Of a stretch of 64,000 nucleotides of DNA, positions 17,837 to 27,441 are shown piece by piece. Below the pieces are notes generated by a model that did no database searches, was not told where the DNA came from, and worked only from the letters and a program-made list of their open reading frames with translations. This DNA is from Acinetobacter tibetensis (GTDB lineage Bacteria; Pseudomonadota; Gammaproteobacteria; Pseudomonadales; Moraxellaceae). The DNA lies in NCBI RefSeq assembly GCF_023824315.1, contig NZ_CP098732.1, positions 1,302,001 through 1,366,000 on the forward strand, read 5' to 3'. The position numbers and the translations under genes are program-made. How positions within the stretch are numbered: position 1 is the first letter of the stretch; the number at the start of each line of letters is the position of its first letter.

Positions 17837-19687
17837 ATGGGTCATTTACATCCCACATTAACGAACAAAAACAATGCCTCTTATGTCGCAACTTTAGCTT
17901 GGCAACAACCCGATCAAACTGCAATGAAGAAAGTAGAACAACGTGTCATCAAACAATTGCTTCAGGCTTTAATTTTTGAAGAAGTGATTGATGCAAAATT
18001 TGAAAATGACGTATTTATCATCCAAGCATTCGATCAAAATCAAAAAGAAATTCAGTACCGTGCAGCAGGCAAGCACTATCTGAGCTTTGGTTTAGTCCGT
18101 TTGGATGAACAAGAGGTGATTCGTCAAGACTATGCAGGACAACAGTCAGCGGCACAACTAAATCAAGTGATTGAGGAAATTGTCCGTGCGATTCCAAACG
18201 CAGCTAAATTGGAAGATTTCATTTATGAATTAAAACGGACCTTTATTCATGATGTGCAATCACAACACTGCCAAAACCAATTTCAACTTCCTGCGACACA
18301 GTACAATTATGATGTTCTAGAAACGTATTTAATGGATGGGCATCCTTATCATCCTTGTTACAAGTCACGTGTTGGTTTTAGCTTACAGGATAACCTGAAA
18401 TATGGGGTGGAATACGCGCAACCGATCCACTTGGTATGGTTAGCCATCCATCATTCCTTGCTTTCAGAAAATGCTTCGAAGTCTATTCATGCGGAACAGT
18501 TTTTACAGCAACAATTAACTGAGCAAGATCAAGCGCTGTTTTCTCAAACTTTGAGCGCTCAGGATTTAAATACCAGCGAATATACCTGGCTACCCGTACA
18601 TCCTTGGCAATGGGAAAATACGCTGGTTCATACCTTCTTTGAAGAAATTGCGAAACAAAAAATTGTCTATTTAGGTCACGGAAGTGATGCGTACATAGCG
18701 CAACAGTCCTTAAGAACTTTGACTAATTTACAGCATCCAGAAAAGCCCTACATTAAACTTGCAATGAGTTTAACCAATACTTCCAGTTCACGAATTTTAG
18801 CGGCGCATGCTGCAATGAATGGTCCGTTAATTACGGATTGGTTACAGCGTCTAATCGAAAATAGTGAACTGGCAAAGTCTTTAGATTTTGCAATTTTAAG
18901 AGAAGTGCATGCCACTGCGGTTGATTTTACCAAATTACCTACGTCACACGCCAAACAAGCCTATGGCACGATTGGGAGTTTATGGCGTGAAAGTGTTCAC
19001 GCTTACTTAAAGCCAGAAGAAGATGCTATTCCGCTCAATGGCGTCAGTCATGTTCAACGTGATGGGCAGTTGCTTATTCAACCGTGGCTAGAAAAATATG
19101 GTACGGAAGCGTGGCTTACACAATTCCTCTCTGTGGTGATTCAACCGATTTTATTTCTATTACATGCAGAAGGTATTGGTTCGGAATCGCATGGTCAAAA
19201 TATTATTTTAGTGCATAAAAATGGCTGGCCTACGCGCATTATTTTGAAAGATTTTCACGATGGTGTTCGCTTTAGTCCAGCACATTTAACTCATCCTCAT
19301 GAATATCCTCAACTACATGCCTTACCCGCAGAACATGCAAAAGCCAATCGCATGTCATTTATTTTGACTGATGATTTAAATGCCGTACGAGATTTTAGTT
19401 GTGCCTGCCTATTTTTCGTTGCTTTAAGCGATATTGCGATGACATTACAGCAGAAAATCAATTTTCCTGAACAACACTTTTGGCAAATTGCGGCCAATAT
19501 TATTCATCATTTTCAACAACAAAATCCTGAACATCAAAATAGATATGAAAAATTTGATGTATTTGCTGCACAGTTCTGCATCGAATCTTTAACCAAAAGA
19601 CGTTTGTTTGGCGATGGCGAGGTACAACTTCGTCTGGTGAACAATCCACTTTATCAGTTCCGTAAACCAACTGCTCAAGAGGGTTAA
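17837..19687 (+). CDS. IucA/IucC family siderophore synthetase (second of three)
   Basis: A 616-residue NIS synthetase with the family motifs GHPYHPCYKSRVGF (about residue 170), LPVHPWQWEN, KLAMSLTNTSSSR and GIGSESHGQN. The open frame extends back to 17771 inside the MFS gene, but the ATG at 17837 has an AAGGA ribosome site 7 nt upstream and is preferred. The third synthetase begins 3 nt after its stop. Three synthetases are more than a symmetric citrate-bis-hydroxamate normally needs. This suggests an additional condensation, such as attachment of a further acid, but the step is not assignable by eye. Confidence 0.92.
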   Translation: MGHLHPTLTNKNNASYVATLAWQQPDQTAMKKVEQRVIKQLLQALIFEEVIDAKFENDVFIIQAFDQNQKEIQYRAAGKHYLSFGLVRLDEQEVIRQDYAGQQSAAQLNQVIEEIVRAIPNAAKLEDFIYELKRTFIHDVQSQHCQNQFQLPATQYNYDVLETYLMDGHPYHPCYKSRVGFSLQDNLKYGVEYAQPIHLVWLAIHHSLLSENASKSIHAEQFLQQQLTEQDQALFSQTLSAQDLNTSEYTWLPVHPWQWENTLVHTFFEEIAKQKIVYLGHGSDAYIAQQSLRTLTNLQHPEKPYIKLAMSLTNTSSSRILAAHAAMNGPLITDWLQRLIENSELAKSLDFAILREVHATAVDFTKLPTSHAKQAYGTIGSLWRESVHAYLKPEEDAIPLNGVSHVQRDGQLLIQPWLEKYGTEAWLTQFLSVVIQPILFLLHAEGIGSESHGQNIILVHKNGWPTRIILKDFHDGVRFSPAHLTHPHEYPQLHALPAEHAKANRMSFILTDDLNAVRDFSCACLFFVALSDIAMTLQQKINFPEQHFWQIAANIIHHFQQQNPEHQNRYEKFDVFAAQFCIESLTKRRLFGDGEVQLRLVNNPLYQFRKPTAQEG

Positions 19688-19689
19688 AG

Positions 19690-21618
19690 ATGAATACGAT
19701 GTTGTTTTCACCAACCGTAACGACCCAAATGATTTTGGTGGATTTGGTGAATAGTTTTTTGGTGGAAGGTTATATTCCAGAGCATGTTATTTTTACTAAG
19801 ACACAAGTATTAGCACTGTTAAAAGATCGTTTTGAGCAGAATTTCAATGCTTTGTTCGAGACGTATCTAGATCAAACCTCTTTCGCACTTTTATTTCACT
19901 CCGATTTTTCGGAATTTATGGTTCTCCCGTTACAGCAGGCAATTCAACAGGATTGGGTCATTCAAGCGCATATGCCTGCTTACCAAGTATGGATTCAGGC
20001 AGAGCAAAATTATCAATTACGCGCATTAAGCGCATTAGATTTTTTTGATGTGATGCAGCGTTTTGGCTACTTTTCTCACTGTGAAACTGCCAAGTTAGAG
20101 ACATTTAGAGATGATCTGCAACTGAGCATGATGCAAAGTCAGCTCACTGCACAGCATCAGATTCGTACCGAAACATGGGGTTTAGATTGTCCTGCCGAAT
20201 TGTTTATTCAACTTGAACAATATGCAGGACTGAGGGATCGTCCATATCATCCGCTGGCCAAATTAAAAGATGGTTTTTCGGCAGAGGAGTATCTGCAATT
20301 TAGCCCAGAGTTTTCCCAGCCTATTCCTTTGCGTTGGGTCGCGGTTAAAAAAGCAAAACTGGTCTATGGTCAGGCGGTAACGCAGATTGAAACCCAGCAA
20401 CCCGCTAAAATTTTTTTAGATCATGAGCAATATGCTGCCTTAGAGCAGGAATTAAATCAAAAAGAAATCGGTGATGAGTTTTTGGTTTTACCGATGCATA
20501 TTTGGCAGTTTAAGCATATTTTGTCGGAGAAATTTGCTCAAGAAGTGGTAGATGGCGTGATGATTCCATTGGAATTTCAATCTACCGAAATGTATGCGAG
20601 TTCGTCCTTAAGAAGTTTATTATCAGCCTCAAAACCACAGGACAGTCTAAAGCTGCCTTTGGCCGTGAAGTCTTTGGGTTCACTGCGTTTTTTGCCGATT
20701 GTGAAAATGATCAATGGACAAAAAAACCAAAAGCTGTTGCAAGATGCGAAGAAACTGGATGAGGTTTTAAACACGCGTTTGTGGTTGTGTGATGAAAATC
20801 AGTGGTGGGCATATTTGCCCCATCAGCCTGAAAATTTAACTCCAGATAATTTGACTTTATTTGATGAGCAGCCCATGCATTTAGCGGTACAACGGCGCCG
20901 TATTCCTGCTGAACTCTTACAACAACCTTACCAAATTATTCCGATGGCTAGTTTAGGACAATGTTTAGCGGGAGAAACATATCCATTTGAGTTTATTTTA
21001 AAGGCGCAAAAGCTTCAGTCGACCAAAGAAAATATCATTGCGACTTTCAAGATGTTGTGTCGAGATTTTTTTGACGTGAATTTAAGGCTCTTCCGTCTGG
21101 GGTTAATGGGGGAAATTCATGGTCAGAATATTTGTATTGTTCTTAAACAGGGTCAGTTTGCTGGGTTGATGTTGCGTGATCATGACTCATTACGCATTTA
21201 TTTACCTTGGCTACAACAACAGGGTTTGGAAGATCCGCAGTACTTAAGCCCACATGATTTCAGAATCACGCTTTATCATGATTCGATAAAAGATCTTATT
21301 TTGTACCTACAGACCTTAGGGATACAAGTTAATTTAGCCAGCATATTGGAGTCAGTTGCTGAATATTATCAGCTCAATACATTCGAGTTATGGCAGATTT
21401 TGGCTCAAACGTTGCAGGAGGCTCTAAATGCCGTGCCATTCAGTGATGAAGCCCGTTCAGCCTTACAGCATATTTTATTTGAAAAAGAGCATTGGCCATA
21501 TAAACAGCTTATTCGCCCTTTACTCGAGCAAGATAATCGAACTGGGAGCATGCCAAGTCGTATGGGGCAAACCTGTAATTTCGTCAAGAAGTTGCAGACT
21601 GCTGAAAAGAATGATTGA
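19690..21618 (+). CDS. IucA/IucC family siderophore synthetase (third of three)
   Basis: A 642-residue NIS synthetase, more diverged than the other two. It retains RDRPYHPLAKLKDGF (about residue 190), LPMHIWQFKHI, LAVKSLGSLRF in place of the usual KLSMSLTNT-type loop, and GLMGEIHGQN near the C-terminus. The divergence at the KLSxS-type segment hints at a different acceptor or acid. It starts 3 nt after the second synthetase with AGAGGG upstream and is part of the same operon. Class (A, B or C) would need a tree. Confidence 0.88.
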   Translation: MNTMLFSPTVTTQMILVDLVNSFLVEGYIPEHVIFTKTQVLALLKDRFEQNFNALFETYLDQTSFALLFHSDFSEFMVLPLQQAIQQDWVIQAHMPAYQVWIQAEQNYQLRALSALDFFDVMQRFGYFSHCETAKLETFRDDLQLSMMQSQLTAQHQIRTETWGLDCPAELFIQLEQYAGLRDRPYHPLAKLKDGFSAEEYLQFSPEFSQPIPLRWVAVKKAKLVYGQAVTQIETQQPAKIFLDHEQYAALEQELNQKEIGDEFLVLPMHIWQFKHILSEKFAQEVVDGVMIPLEFQSTEMYASSSLRSLLSASKPQDSLKLPLAVKSLGSLRFLPIVKMINGQKNQKLLQDAKKLDEVLNTRLWLCDENQWWAYLPHQPENLTPDNLTLFDEQPMHLAVQRRRIPAELLQQPYQIIPMASLGQCLAGETYPFEFILKAQKLQSTKENIIATFKMLCRDFFDVNLRLFRLGLMGEIHGQNICIVLKQGQFAGLMLRDHDSLRIYLPWLQQQGLEDPQYLSPHDFRITLYHDSIKDLILYLQTLGIQVNLASILESVAEYYQLNTFELWQILAQTLQEALNAVPFSDEARSALQHILFEKEHWPYKQLIRPLLEQDNRTGSMPSRMGQTCNFVKKLQTAEKND

Positions 21619-21633
21619 ACAGGTCAGTATAGC

Positions 21634-22455
21634 GTGCGTTCCCATATCTCTGTCGTAAATGTTGTCTCAGAGCCTGAATTTGAATCATTGGGTCTTTCTC
21701 AAGCCAAGCATGTTTTGGCTGAAAGGCTCAATATTCAAATCAATTTGCATATGCACGATGCATGTAGTTTCGCCGATCTATTAGATCCTGAGCAGTGTTT
21801 AAAGGTGCTCACTGAATTTTCAACACGTATACAGGCTGTTAACTTAACCTGTTCAGGTTCAATGTTCATGAAATATTGGGCAGTTCCACTGTTGTTCCCT
21901 TATTTATATGCATTGTTAACGGAACAGGTGAGTTTGCCTTGGGAATTGTCTGCACTTTCAGTGCAAATAACATCGACATGGTATTGGGACCGCCATTTAA
22001 ATATTAAACCCACTTTTTTAAAAAAGGATACGTGGTGGACGCAACAGCAAACGTATCAAGCAACCACGCTGAGGATTTTTGATGATTTAAGTCAAGTGTT
22101 TGAGGTCATGAGTAAAGTTGCCAAAGTACAGAAGTTTTTGCTTTGGGAAAACACAGCGCTCAGGATTTTACAGTTCTATGACCTGATGCAGAAACAAAAT
22201 TCATCTCAACAGACTTTGACAAAAATTTTGCAGCAACGCCAATTCTTATCAAATTTATCTGCGGAATCTTTTGGCTTAAAACAAAATCCATTTCTTTTGT
22301 TAGAGCAAAAACGAAAGTTAAACAGTGGAACTTATCTAAGGAAAAAGTGCTGTTTTTATTTTCAACTTCCCGAATCCAAACGTGAATATTGCAGCAGTTG
22401 TCCTCTAGCTAAAAAGGATCAAGAAAGAGATCAAAGTCCATGTCAGATCAATTAA
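21634..22455 (+). CDS. FhuF-like (2Fe-2S) ferric siderophore reductase
   Basis: A 273-residue protein whose C-terminus has KKCCFYFQLPESKREYCSSC, a Cys-Cys-x12-Cys-x2-Cys arrangement that resembles the iron-sulfur ligands of FhuF-type reductases. FhuF proteins reduce iron in imported hydroxamate complexes in the cytoplasm. The N-terminal 230 residues are weakly conserved, as is common in this family. The frame begins on GTG at 21634 with a modest AGG upstream. Its end overlaps the RraA-like gene by 16 nt, so the two are translationally coupled. Confidence 0.72.
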   Translation: MRSHISVVNVVSEPEFESLGLSQAKHVLAERLNIQINLHMHDACSFADLLDPEQCLKVLTEFSTRIQAVNLTCSGSMFMKYWAVPLLFPYLYALLTEQVSLPWELSALSVQITSTWYWDRHLNIKPTFLKKDTWWTQQQTYQATTLRIFDDLSQVFEVMSKVAKVQKFLLWENTALRILQFYDLMQKQNSSQQTLTKILQQRQFLSNLSAESFGLKQNPFLLLEQKRKLNSGTYLRKKCCFYFQLPESKREYCSSCPLAKKDQERDQSPCQIN

Positions 22456-23057
22456 ATCGTTTATTTATACAGTATGCCAATATTGCCAGCTCAACCATAG
22501 GGCATGTTTTAGATACGGGTTATTTACCTGAAATTCATGCAGTTAATTCAGTTCAACATGTTGTAGGGAGGGTGCGAACGGTCACTTTAAACTCCATGAA
22601 TGCCATGCTACTACGCAATGCACTGTTAGAAAGCAAAGCGGGTGACGTACTGGTGATTGATGCGCGGAAACTGGGTTACCGTGCTTGTTGGGGAGAACAA
22701 CGTCATCGTGCAGCGATTTACCATGAATTGGCTGCCATCATTGTTCTTGGTGCGGTCACTGATATTTGTGCTTTACGTGCCATGAAAGTTCCCGTATTTG
22801 CTCAAGCGGTGAGTTGTTTAACCACCCGAGCAGAAGGAGAAAGTCTGGTCGACTTTGACCAAGATATTCAATATTTTGATTCAATCATTTCAACAGGCGA
22901 TTTAATCGTAGCTGATGCAGATGGCGTTTTCATTTTAAAGCCTGAGGTAGCTGCATTCTATTCAGAAAAATTCCAACATATGGAACTTTTGGAACAACAA
23001 AAAAGAGAGCAGTTTTTTAGTCAGCATCCCACTGAACAGTATTATCACAGCATTTAA
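22440..23057 (+). CDS. RraA/HMG-aldolase-like protein in siderophore operon
   Basis: A 205-residue protein of the RraA-like fold (formerly mis-named MenG). It shows AGDVLVIDA, WGEQRHRAA, the IIVLGAVTDICALR segment and PVFAQAV. Aldolases of this fold bind a metal-pyruvate unit through an Arg-Asp pair in G-x-x-RD; here the arginine is threonine (GAVTD), so ordinary aldolase chemistry is doubtful. RraA-like genes occur in related Acinetobacter siderophore clusters, and a role in handling an oxo-acid building block is conceivable but is inference. It overlaps the FhuF-like gene. Confidence 0.75.
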   Translation: MSDQLNRLFIQYANIASSTIGHVLDTGYLPEIHAVNSVQHVVGRVRTVTLNSMNAMLLRNALLESKAGDVLVIDARKLGYRACWGEQRHRAAIYHELAAIIVLGAVTDICALRAMKVPVFAQAVSCLTTRAEGESLVDFDQDIQYFDSIISTGDLIVADADGVFILKPEVAAFYSEKFQHMELLEQQKREQFFSQHPTEQYYHSI

Positions 23058-23089
23058 ATATCGGTCTAAGACAAAAAGAAAGGACTTCT

Positions 23090-23680
23090 ATGCAAACATT
23101 ATCCTCAAGTCTTCCTCATTATTTTTCTTATGCAGAAAAAGGGATTTCCTATGCATTGCGTGCAGTGGTTTTACCTGAAGATTTTCCATTGCTTTATAAA
23201 TGGATGCATACACCTCATGTCATCCCGCAGTGGCAACTGAACAAACCTGAACTGGAGCTGGCTGTCTATTTTGAGAAGATGCTGATTGATGACCATCAAC
23301 GTTTGTATATTATTCAAATTGAAGGGCAGGATGTGGGTTATTTAGAAATTTATGAGGCTAAACGGGATCGGTTATCCTTATATTATCCTGCATTAGAGCA
23401 TGATTTAGGATGGCATATCTTATTGGGCGAAGAAAGTGTGGTGGGAAAAGGGCATTTTAAAGCTGTAATGCGCATGATGAGTTATTTTATTTTTGAGCAT
23501 TCTCCAGCAGAGAAAATTGTAGGGGAGCCCGATGAGAGTGTGAAATCTTATGAATATGTCGCCCATGAGATTGCTTTTGAAGCCCAGAAAAAGATTCACA
23601 TGTTAGAAAAAACAGCCATTTTATATCATTGTTTTAGAGAAAAATTTTATGAACGGTGTGGAGCATTAGCTCGTTCATAG
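23090..23680 (+). CDS. GNAT-type siderophore N-acyltransferase (IucB/RhbD-like)
   Basis: A 196-residue acyltransferase related to IucB, AlcB and RhbD, which acylate the N-hydroxylated amine to form the hydroxamate. Typical features are WMHTPHVIPQW (about residues 39-49), the acyl-CoA-side GYLEIYEAKRDRL and DLGWHILLGEESVVGKG, and KIVGEPDESV. The acyl chain in acinetoferrin-class compounds is a medium-chain enoyl group. The length used here cannot be read from sequence. AAAGGA precedes the ATG. It is the last gene before the receptor's own promoter. Confidence 0.85.
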   Translation: MQTLSSSLPHYFSYAEKGISYALRAVVLPEDFPLLYKWMHTPHVIPQWQLNKPELELAVYFEKMLIDDHQRLYIIQIEGQDVGYLEIYEAKRDRLSLYYPALEHDLGWHILLGEESVVGKGHFKAVMRMMSYFIFEHSPAEKIVGEPDESVKSYEYVAHEIAFEAQKKIHMLEKTAILYHCFREKFYERCGALARS

Positions 23681-23827
23681 AAAAGATTGTGAGTATTTTA
23701 GAAATGTCTTCCATTCGGGAGACATTGTTTAGCTTATATTTTAAACGAAGCATAGTCCTACAACTCTATTGATAAATAGCCGATTAAAATCCATAAAAAA
23801 ATAAAAAATTGAAATAAAAGTTTTTAC

Positions 23828-23852
23828 AATAGTAATAATAATGATTACTATT
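23828..23852. promoter_or_regulatory. Putative Fur operator of siderophore receptor gene
   Basis: AATAGTAAT (23828-23836) and ATTACTATT (23844-23852) are perfect inverted arms around AATAATG. This fits a Fur box. It lies 37 nt before the preferred receptor ATG and overlaps an upstream ATG at 23841, which argues against that start. Confidence 0.78.
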
Positions 23853-23888
23853 TGCACCAATATTAATACTTACTACTTGGAAATAAAA

Positions 23889-26084
23889 ATGCGCTTGTCA
23901 CACTTTAGTCTTTGCTTGCTTACAACAGCAATTTGCACCCAACTTTATGCGGATGATTCCGTTACGGCAGGTGTTGAAACACAAAATGCCGAAGCGAAGC
24001 TCCCAACGATTATCATGACAGCAACACGAACACCAAAAAGTATTGCGGAAATTGCGGGGACGGTCCAAACCATTTCAGCAGATGAAATTGCACAGCAGGC
24101 AGGTACAGGTCGTAAAGTTGCTGATATTTTAGCGCAACTTGTACCTTCGCTTGCGCCAAGCAGCGGAACAAGCAGTAACTATGGTCAAACCATGCGCGGA
24201 CGTAATGTACTGGTGATGATTGATGGGGTGTCTCAAACAGGATCACGTGATGTCGCGCGTCAACTGAACAGTATTAGCCCGAATATGATTGATCATATTG
24301 AAGTCGTTTCAGGTGCGACCAGCATTTATGGTTCTGGAGCAACAGGCGGTATTATTAACATTATTACTAAACGAGCAGACAAATCTGAACCTGTCAGTTT
24401 TCAGACCAAGTTGGGTGTGACCGCCGCCGATAATTTCCGTAGTGACAGTCTGGCTTATCAAGTTGGACAGACCGCTTCTTTTGCGAATGACAAAGTGGAT
24501 GGCTTTTTAGGGGTGGATTATACCAACCGCGGTTCCCAGTTTGATGGTCGAGGAGATCGTATTTCATTAAGCCCGTGGCAGGGCAGCACAATGGATACCG
24601 ATACCATTGATGTAAATGGACGACTGAATTTTAATTTGACTGATAGCCAAAGTTTAAGTTTTGGTGCGCAATATTATAAAGATGAACAAGATACCGATTA
24701 TGGGGTGGATTACGATACTACTTCAGAATTCTATACACCTAAAAAAGGATTACAGTTACAAAATCAACCATTTACTAAGCGTTATGCTGTAAATACTCAG
24801 TATCAAAATACAGATATGTTAGGTCAAATATTAAATATCGAAGCCTATTATCGTAATGAGGAATCTCGTTTTTATCCAGCACGTCGGGCAACTTCAACCA
24901 CTTTCTCTCAGTCTCAGTCAAATGTTGATTACGCAGGTATTCGTTCCACTATTCAGTCAGATTTAAAAGTTGCAGACAGAGACTTAAAACTTACGTATGG
25001 TCTAGATTATGACCGAGAAAAAGATCATCAATATGTAGATTGGTTAGAGTCAGATAGTGGCTATTTAAAATTTACAAATTCCAACCCTAATAATTATGTT
25101 TCGGATTATGGACCAGATACAACCATTCAAAATATAGGGACATTTTTACAAGGCGACTATGCTTTAACAGATCGCTTAAATGTTCAAGCTGGTGTGCGCT
25201 ATCAGTACATTCAAGCGGATAACGAGAGTTATTATCGTAATGGGCGTGCTGCAAGTGACTCTACATATAGACCTGCTGGATCAACAGATTCCGATAAATT
25301 CTTATTTAATTTAGGTACAGTCTATAAACTGACTGATGCGCAGCAAATTTATGCTAATTTCTCTCAAGGCTTCAGTTACCCAGATATACAACGTGTTTTA
25401 CGAGGTAATAGCGTAACAGCGAATATTGATTCTTCTGGTATTGTGCCAATTTCTGTAAATAGTTATGAGTTAGGTTGGCGTACTAATCAGGATAATGGTT
25501 TAACAACAAATATAACGGCTTTTTATAATACTTCGGACAAATTCGTCAGCTTTGCGAACAGTGATGTCAGAGTAGTCGATACCGACCAACGCATTTATGG
25601 TGCAGAAGCTACAGTGAGTTATCCATTTATGGACAACTATAAAGTGGGGGGAACTTTGGGTTATACACGTGGTCAGTACAAAGATGCTGCGGATAATTGG
25701 CACGAATTAAATGCTTTTGCAGTTTCACCAATCAAAGGCACTTTATTTGCAGAATGGAGTAATGCCGATGGTTATGGTGTACGCGCTCAGATGTTAGCCA
25801 TTAAAGGGACAGACAAAGCCTATAAAGATGATTTGGAACTTGCTGCTAAAGGGTATAGTGATGATTATAACGCCGCAGCAGAGATTAAAGGTTATACCAC
25901 TATGGATGTGTTGGCGCACTTCCCTGTGGCAAAAGGCCGAGTCGATTTCGGAGTTTATAACGTATGGGGTAAGCAATATAAAACCGTATTTGCTCAACAA
26001 GCTGCGGTGACGAATACCAACTCACTTCTGGCAATTCCTGCGGAAGGACGAACGTTTGCCTTGAGTTATACCATTAATTATTAA
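23889..26084 (+). CDS. TonB-dependent siderophore receptor of the NIS locus
   Basis: A 731-residue outer-membrane receptor. The signal peptide MRLSHFSLCLLTTAICTQLYA is followed by a TonB box region (LPTIIMTATRTPK). The plug has QTMRGRNVLVMIDG, IEVVSGATSIYGSGATGGIIN and IITKRADK, and the barrel ends with FALSYTINY. I chose the ATG at 23889 because the longer frame from 23841 begins inside the Fur-like dyad and adds non-signal sequence. Position at the end of the biosynthesis operon, with its own Fur-like site, makes it the likely importer of the ferric form of the siderophore made here. Confidence 0.92.
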   Translation: MRLSHFSLCLLTTAICTQLYADDSVTAGVETQNAEAKLPTIIMTATRTPKSIAEIAGTVQTISADEIAQQAGTGRKVADILAQLVPSLAPSSGTSSNYGQTMRGRNVLVMIDGVSQTGSRDVARQLNSISPNMIDHIEVVSGATSIYGSGATGGIINIITKRADKSEPVSFQTKLGVTAADNFRSDSLAYQVGQTASFANDKVDGFLGVDYTNRGSQFDGRGDRISLSPWQGSTMDTDTIDVNGRLNFNLTDSQSLSFGAQYYKDEQDTDYGVDYDTTSEFYTPKKGLQLQNQPFTKRYAVNTQYQNTDMLGQILNIEAYYRNEESRFYPARRATSTTFSQSQSNVDYAGIRSTIQSDLKVADRDLKLTYGLDYDREKDHQYVDWLESDSGYLKFTNSNPNNYVSDYGPDTTIQNIGTFLQGDYALTDRLNVQAGVRYQYIQADNESYYRNGRAASDSTYRPAGSTDSDKFLFNLGTVYKLTDAQQIYANFSQGFSYPDIQRVLRGNSVTANIDSSGIVPISVNSYELGWRTNQDNGLTTNITAFYNTSDKFVSFANSDVRVVDTDQRIYGAEATVSYPFMDNYKVGGTLGYTRGQYKDAADNWHELNAFAVSPIKGTLFAEWSNADGYGVRAQMLAIKGTDKAYKDDLELAAKGYSDDYNAAAEIKGYTTMDVLAHFPVAKGRVDFGVYNVWGKQYKTVFAQQAAVTNTNSLLAIPAEGRTFALSYTINY

Positions 26085-26106
26085 GTTCCTGATTAATTAT
26101 GTTCAT

Positions 26107-26140
26107 GAAAGTATCCGTAATTAAGGTTATGGATACTTTC
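26107..26140. terminator. Perfect 10-bp stem after receptor gene
   Basis: GAAAGTATCC (26107-26116) pairs perfectly with GGATACTTTC (26131-26140) across 14 nt. No T tract follows on either strand, so it may stabilise or end the receptor mRNA imperfectly. Confidence 0.5.
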
Positions 26141-26218
26141 TAGAAAACTTAACTAAATTGATATTTAAATCAATGGTATATGGTTCGTGATTATTGGCGA
26201 TATTAGCCCTCTTTTATA

Positions 26219-26242
26219 AATCCAAAAATGAGTTTTTGGATT
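26219..26242. terminator. Bidirectional terminator-like hairpin between convergent genes
   Basis: AATCCAAAAA (26219-26228) pairs with TTTTTGGATT (26233-26242) around TGAG. It sits between the converging receptor and SDR genes and could serve both directions. Confidence 0.5.
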
Positions 26243-26275
26243 ATTGGTACTTCATGTCAAACGATTACATTCATT

Positions 26276-27346
26276 TCAGCGAGTAACCCACTCCACAGTC
26301 TTATGCATGGTTTCTTTCAGCTCGGTTGGAGGGATTTTCCATTGTTGATTTAGTCGATTGAATGCTCCCAGATCAAGCTGCTCAGTTCTGATAAAGTTTA
26401 GCATTTCAGGGGACATATCTAGTTTGTTTGCTAACCAGCGCCACTTTAAAACCCATTTTAGAAAAGAGATAGAAATAAAATGGCGTGGAGGATTAATCTG
26501 TAACGACTGAGCAATGATTTGTACTAAAGTTTGAAGCGATATTTGCTGAGGATTCGCGACTAGAATTTCTTGTTTAAGTGTGTGAGGGTCTTTACTTGCA
26601 TGTACCATAGCATTAACCAACATGGTGACTGATACCAAAGGTAGAGAATGTTGTGGGGTGCCAGGAAGGGCATTCATTTTTCTTTGTTGAAGCTGTTGAA
26701 TGAGAGCAGTAATAGGTTGAGATGATGGAATTTCACCAGTTATTTCATCTCCAATCACGGTTGCTGGGTGGATGATTGTCCAGGGTATATTTAATAGGTC
26801 TGTTTGTTTAATCCAGTTAAAATGTCCTTCAATCTTTGAAGCTTCATAAGCGCCTAATGCCTCATAGATTTTTGGCCAGTCAGTTTTTTCGATATGTTCT
26901 CGGTATATGCCTGCTGCTTGTAAATGCTGATCTAGCGTCAACATAAAGCCTGATAAATGTACCGCACGTTCTAAATGGCAATGCTTGTTCACGCTATGAA
27001 GCAGATTGGTTAGTCCATCGACATTGACTGCTTGAGCCTGCTGCATAGACAGATGCCATTTGAATAATGCGCTAGCATTGTATAGATAATTCACCTCTTT
27101 CAACGTTTTCCAATCTTCAGGCGATAGCCCCAAATCGGGCTGAGTAATATCGCCCTGAACAAAACGCAGCTCTTGATGATTGATGTTTTGCTGTGTCAGC
27201 CAACGACGTAATTGAGGTTCCTGTTCATTGATATTGCGACATAAAGCAAACACTTTTGCATTATCTCTAAGTAATTGTGCGACAAGGAACTTACCAATAA
27301 ATCCGGTTGCACCGACCACAAGTGCAGTTTGAGATGACATAAGCAT
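26276..27346 (-). CDS. Extended SDR (NAD-dependent epimerase/dehydratase family) protein
   Basis: A 356-residue cytoplasmic oxidoreductase with the Rossmann motif VVGATGFIG at residues 10-18 and a catalytic YxxxK written as YEASK near residue 170. It resembles the extended SDR group acting on sugar nucleotides, dihydroflavonol-like compounds or acyl-CoA substrates. The substrate is unknown. An ATG two codons downstream is an equally possible start. It is divergent from a MerR-family gene with 95 nt between the coding regions, so it is a likely target of that regulator. Confidence 0.8.
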   Translation of the reverse strand: MLMSSQTALVVGATGFIGKFLVAQLLRDNAKVFALCRNINEQEPQLRRWLTQQNINHQELRFVQGDITQPDLGLSPEDWKTLKEVNYLYNASALFKWHLSMQQAQAVNVDGLTNLLHSVNKHCHLERAVHLSGFMLTLDQHLQAAGIYREHIEKTDWPKIYEALGAYEASKIEGHFNWIKQTDLLNIPWTIIHPATVIGDEITGEIPSSQPITALIQQLQQRKMNALPGTPQHSLPLVSVTMLVNAMVHASKDPHTLKQEILVANPQQISLQTLVQIIAQSLQINPPRHFISISFLKWVLKWRWLANKLDMSPEMLNFIRTEQLDLGAFNRLNQQWKIPPTELKETMHKTVEWVTR

Positions 27347-27441
27347 AAAATTAAACTCATTAATTGTTAGTGCTTAAGCTAAACTATGGAGTACAGACCA
27401 CGGTCAAGAGCTTTTTAAAAGAATATAAAAGGAAATTGCAT

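Noticed and set aside
23841..23888. Longer N-terminus of the siderophore receptor
   Set aside because: The start lies inside the Fur-like dyad and the extra residues delay the signal peptide.
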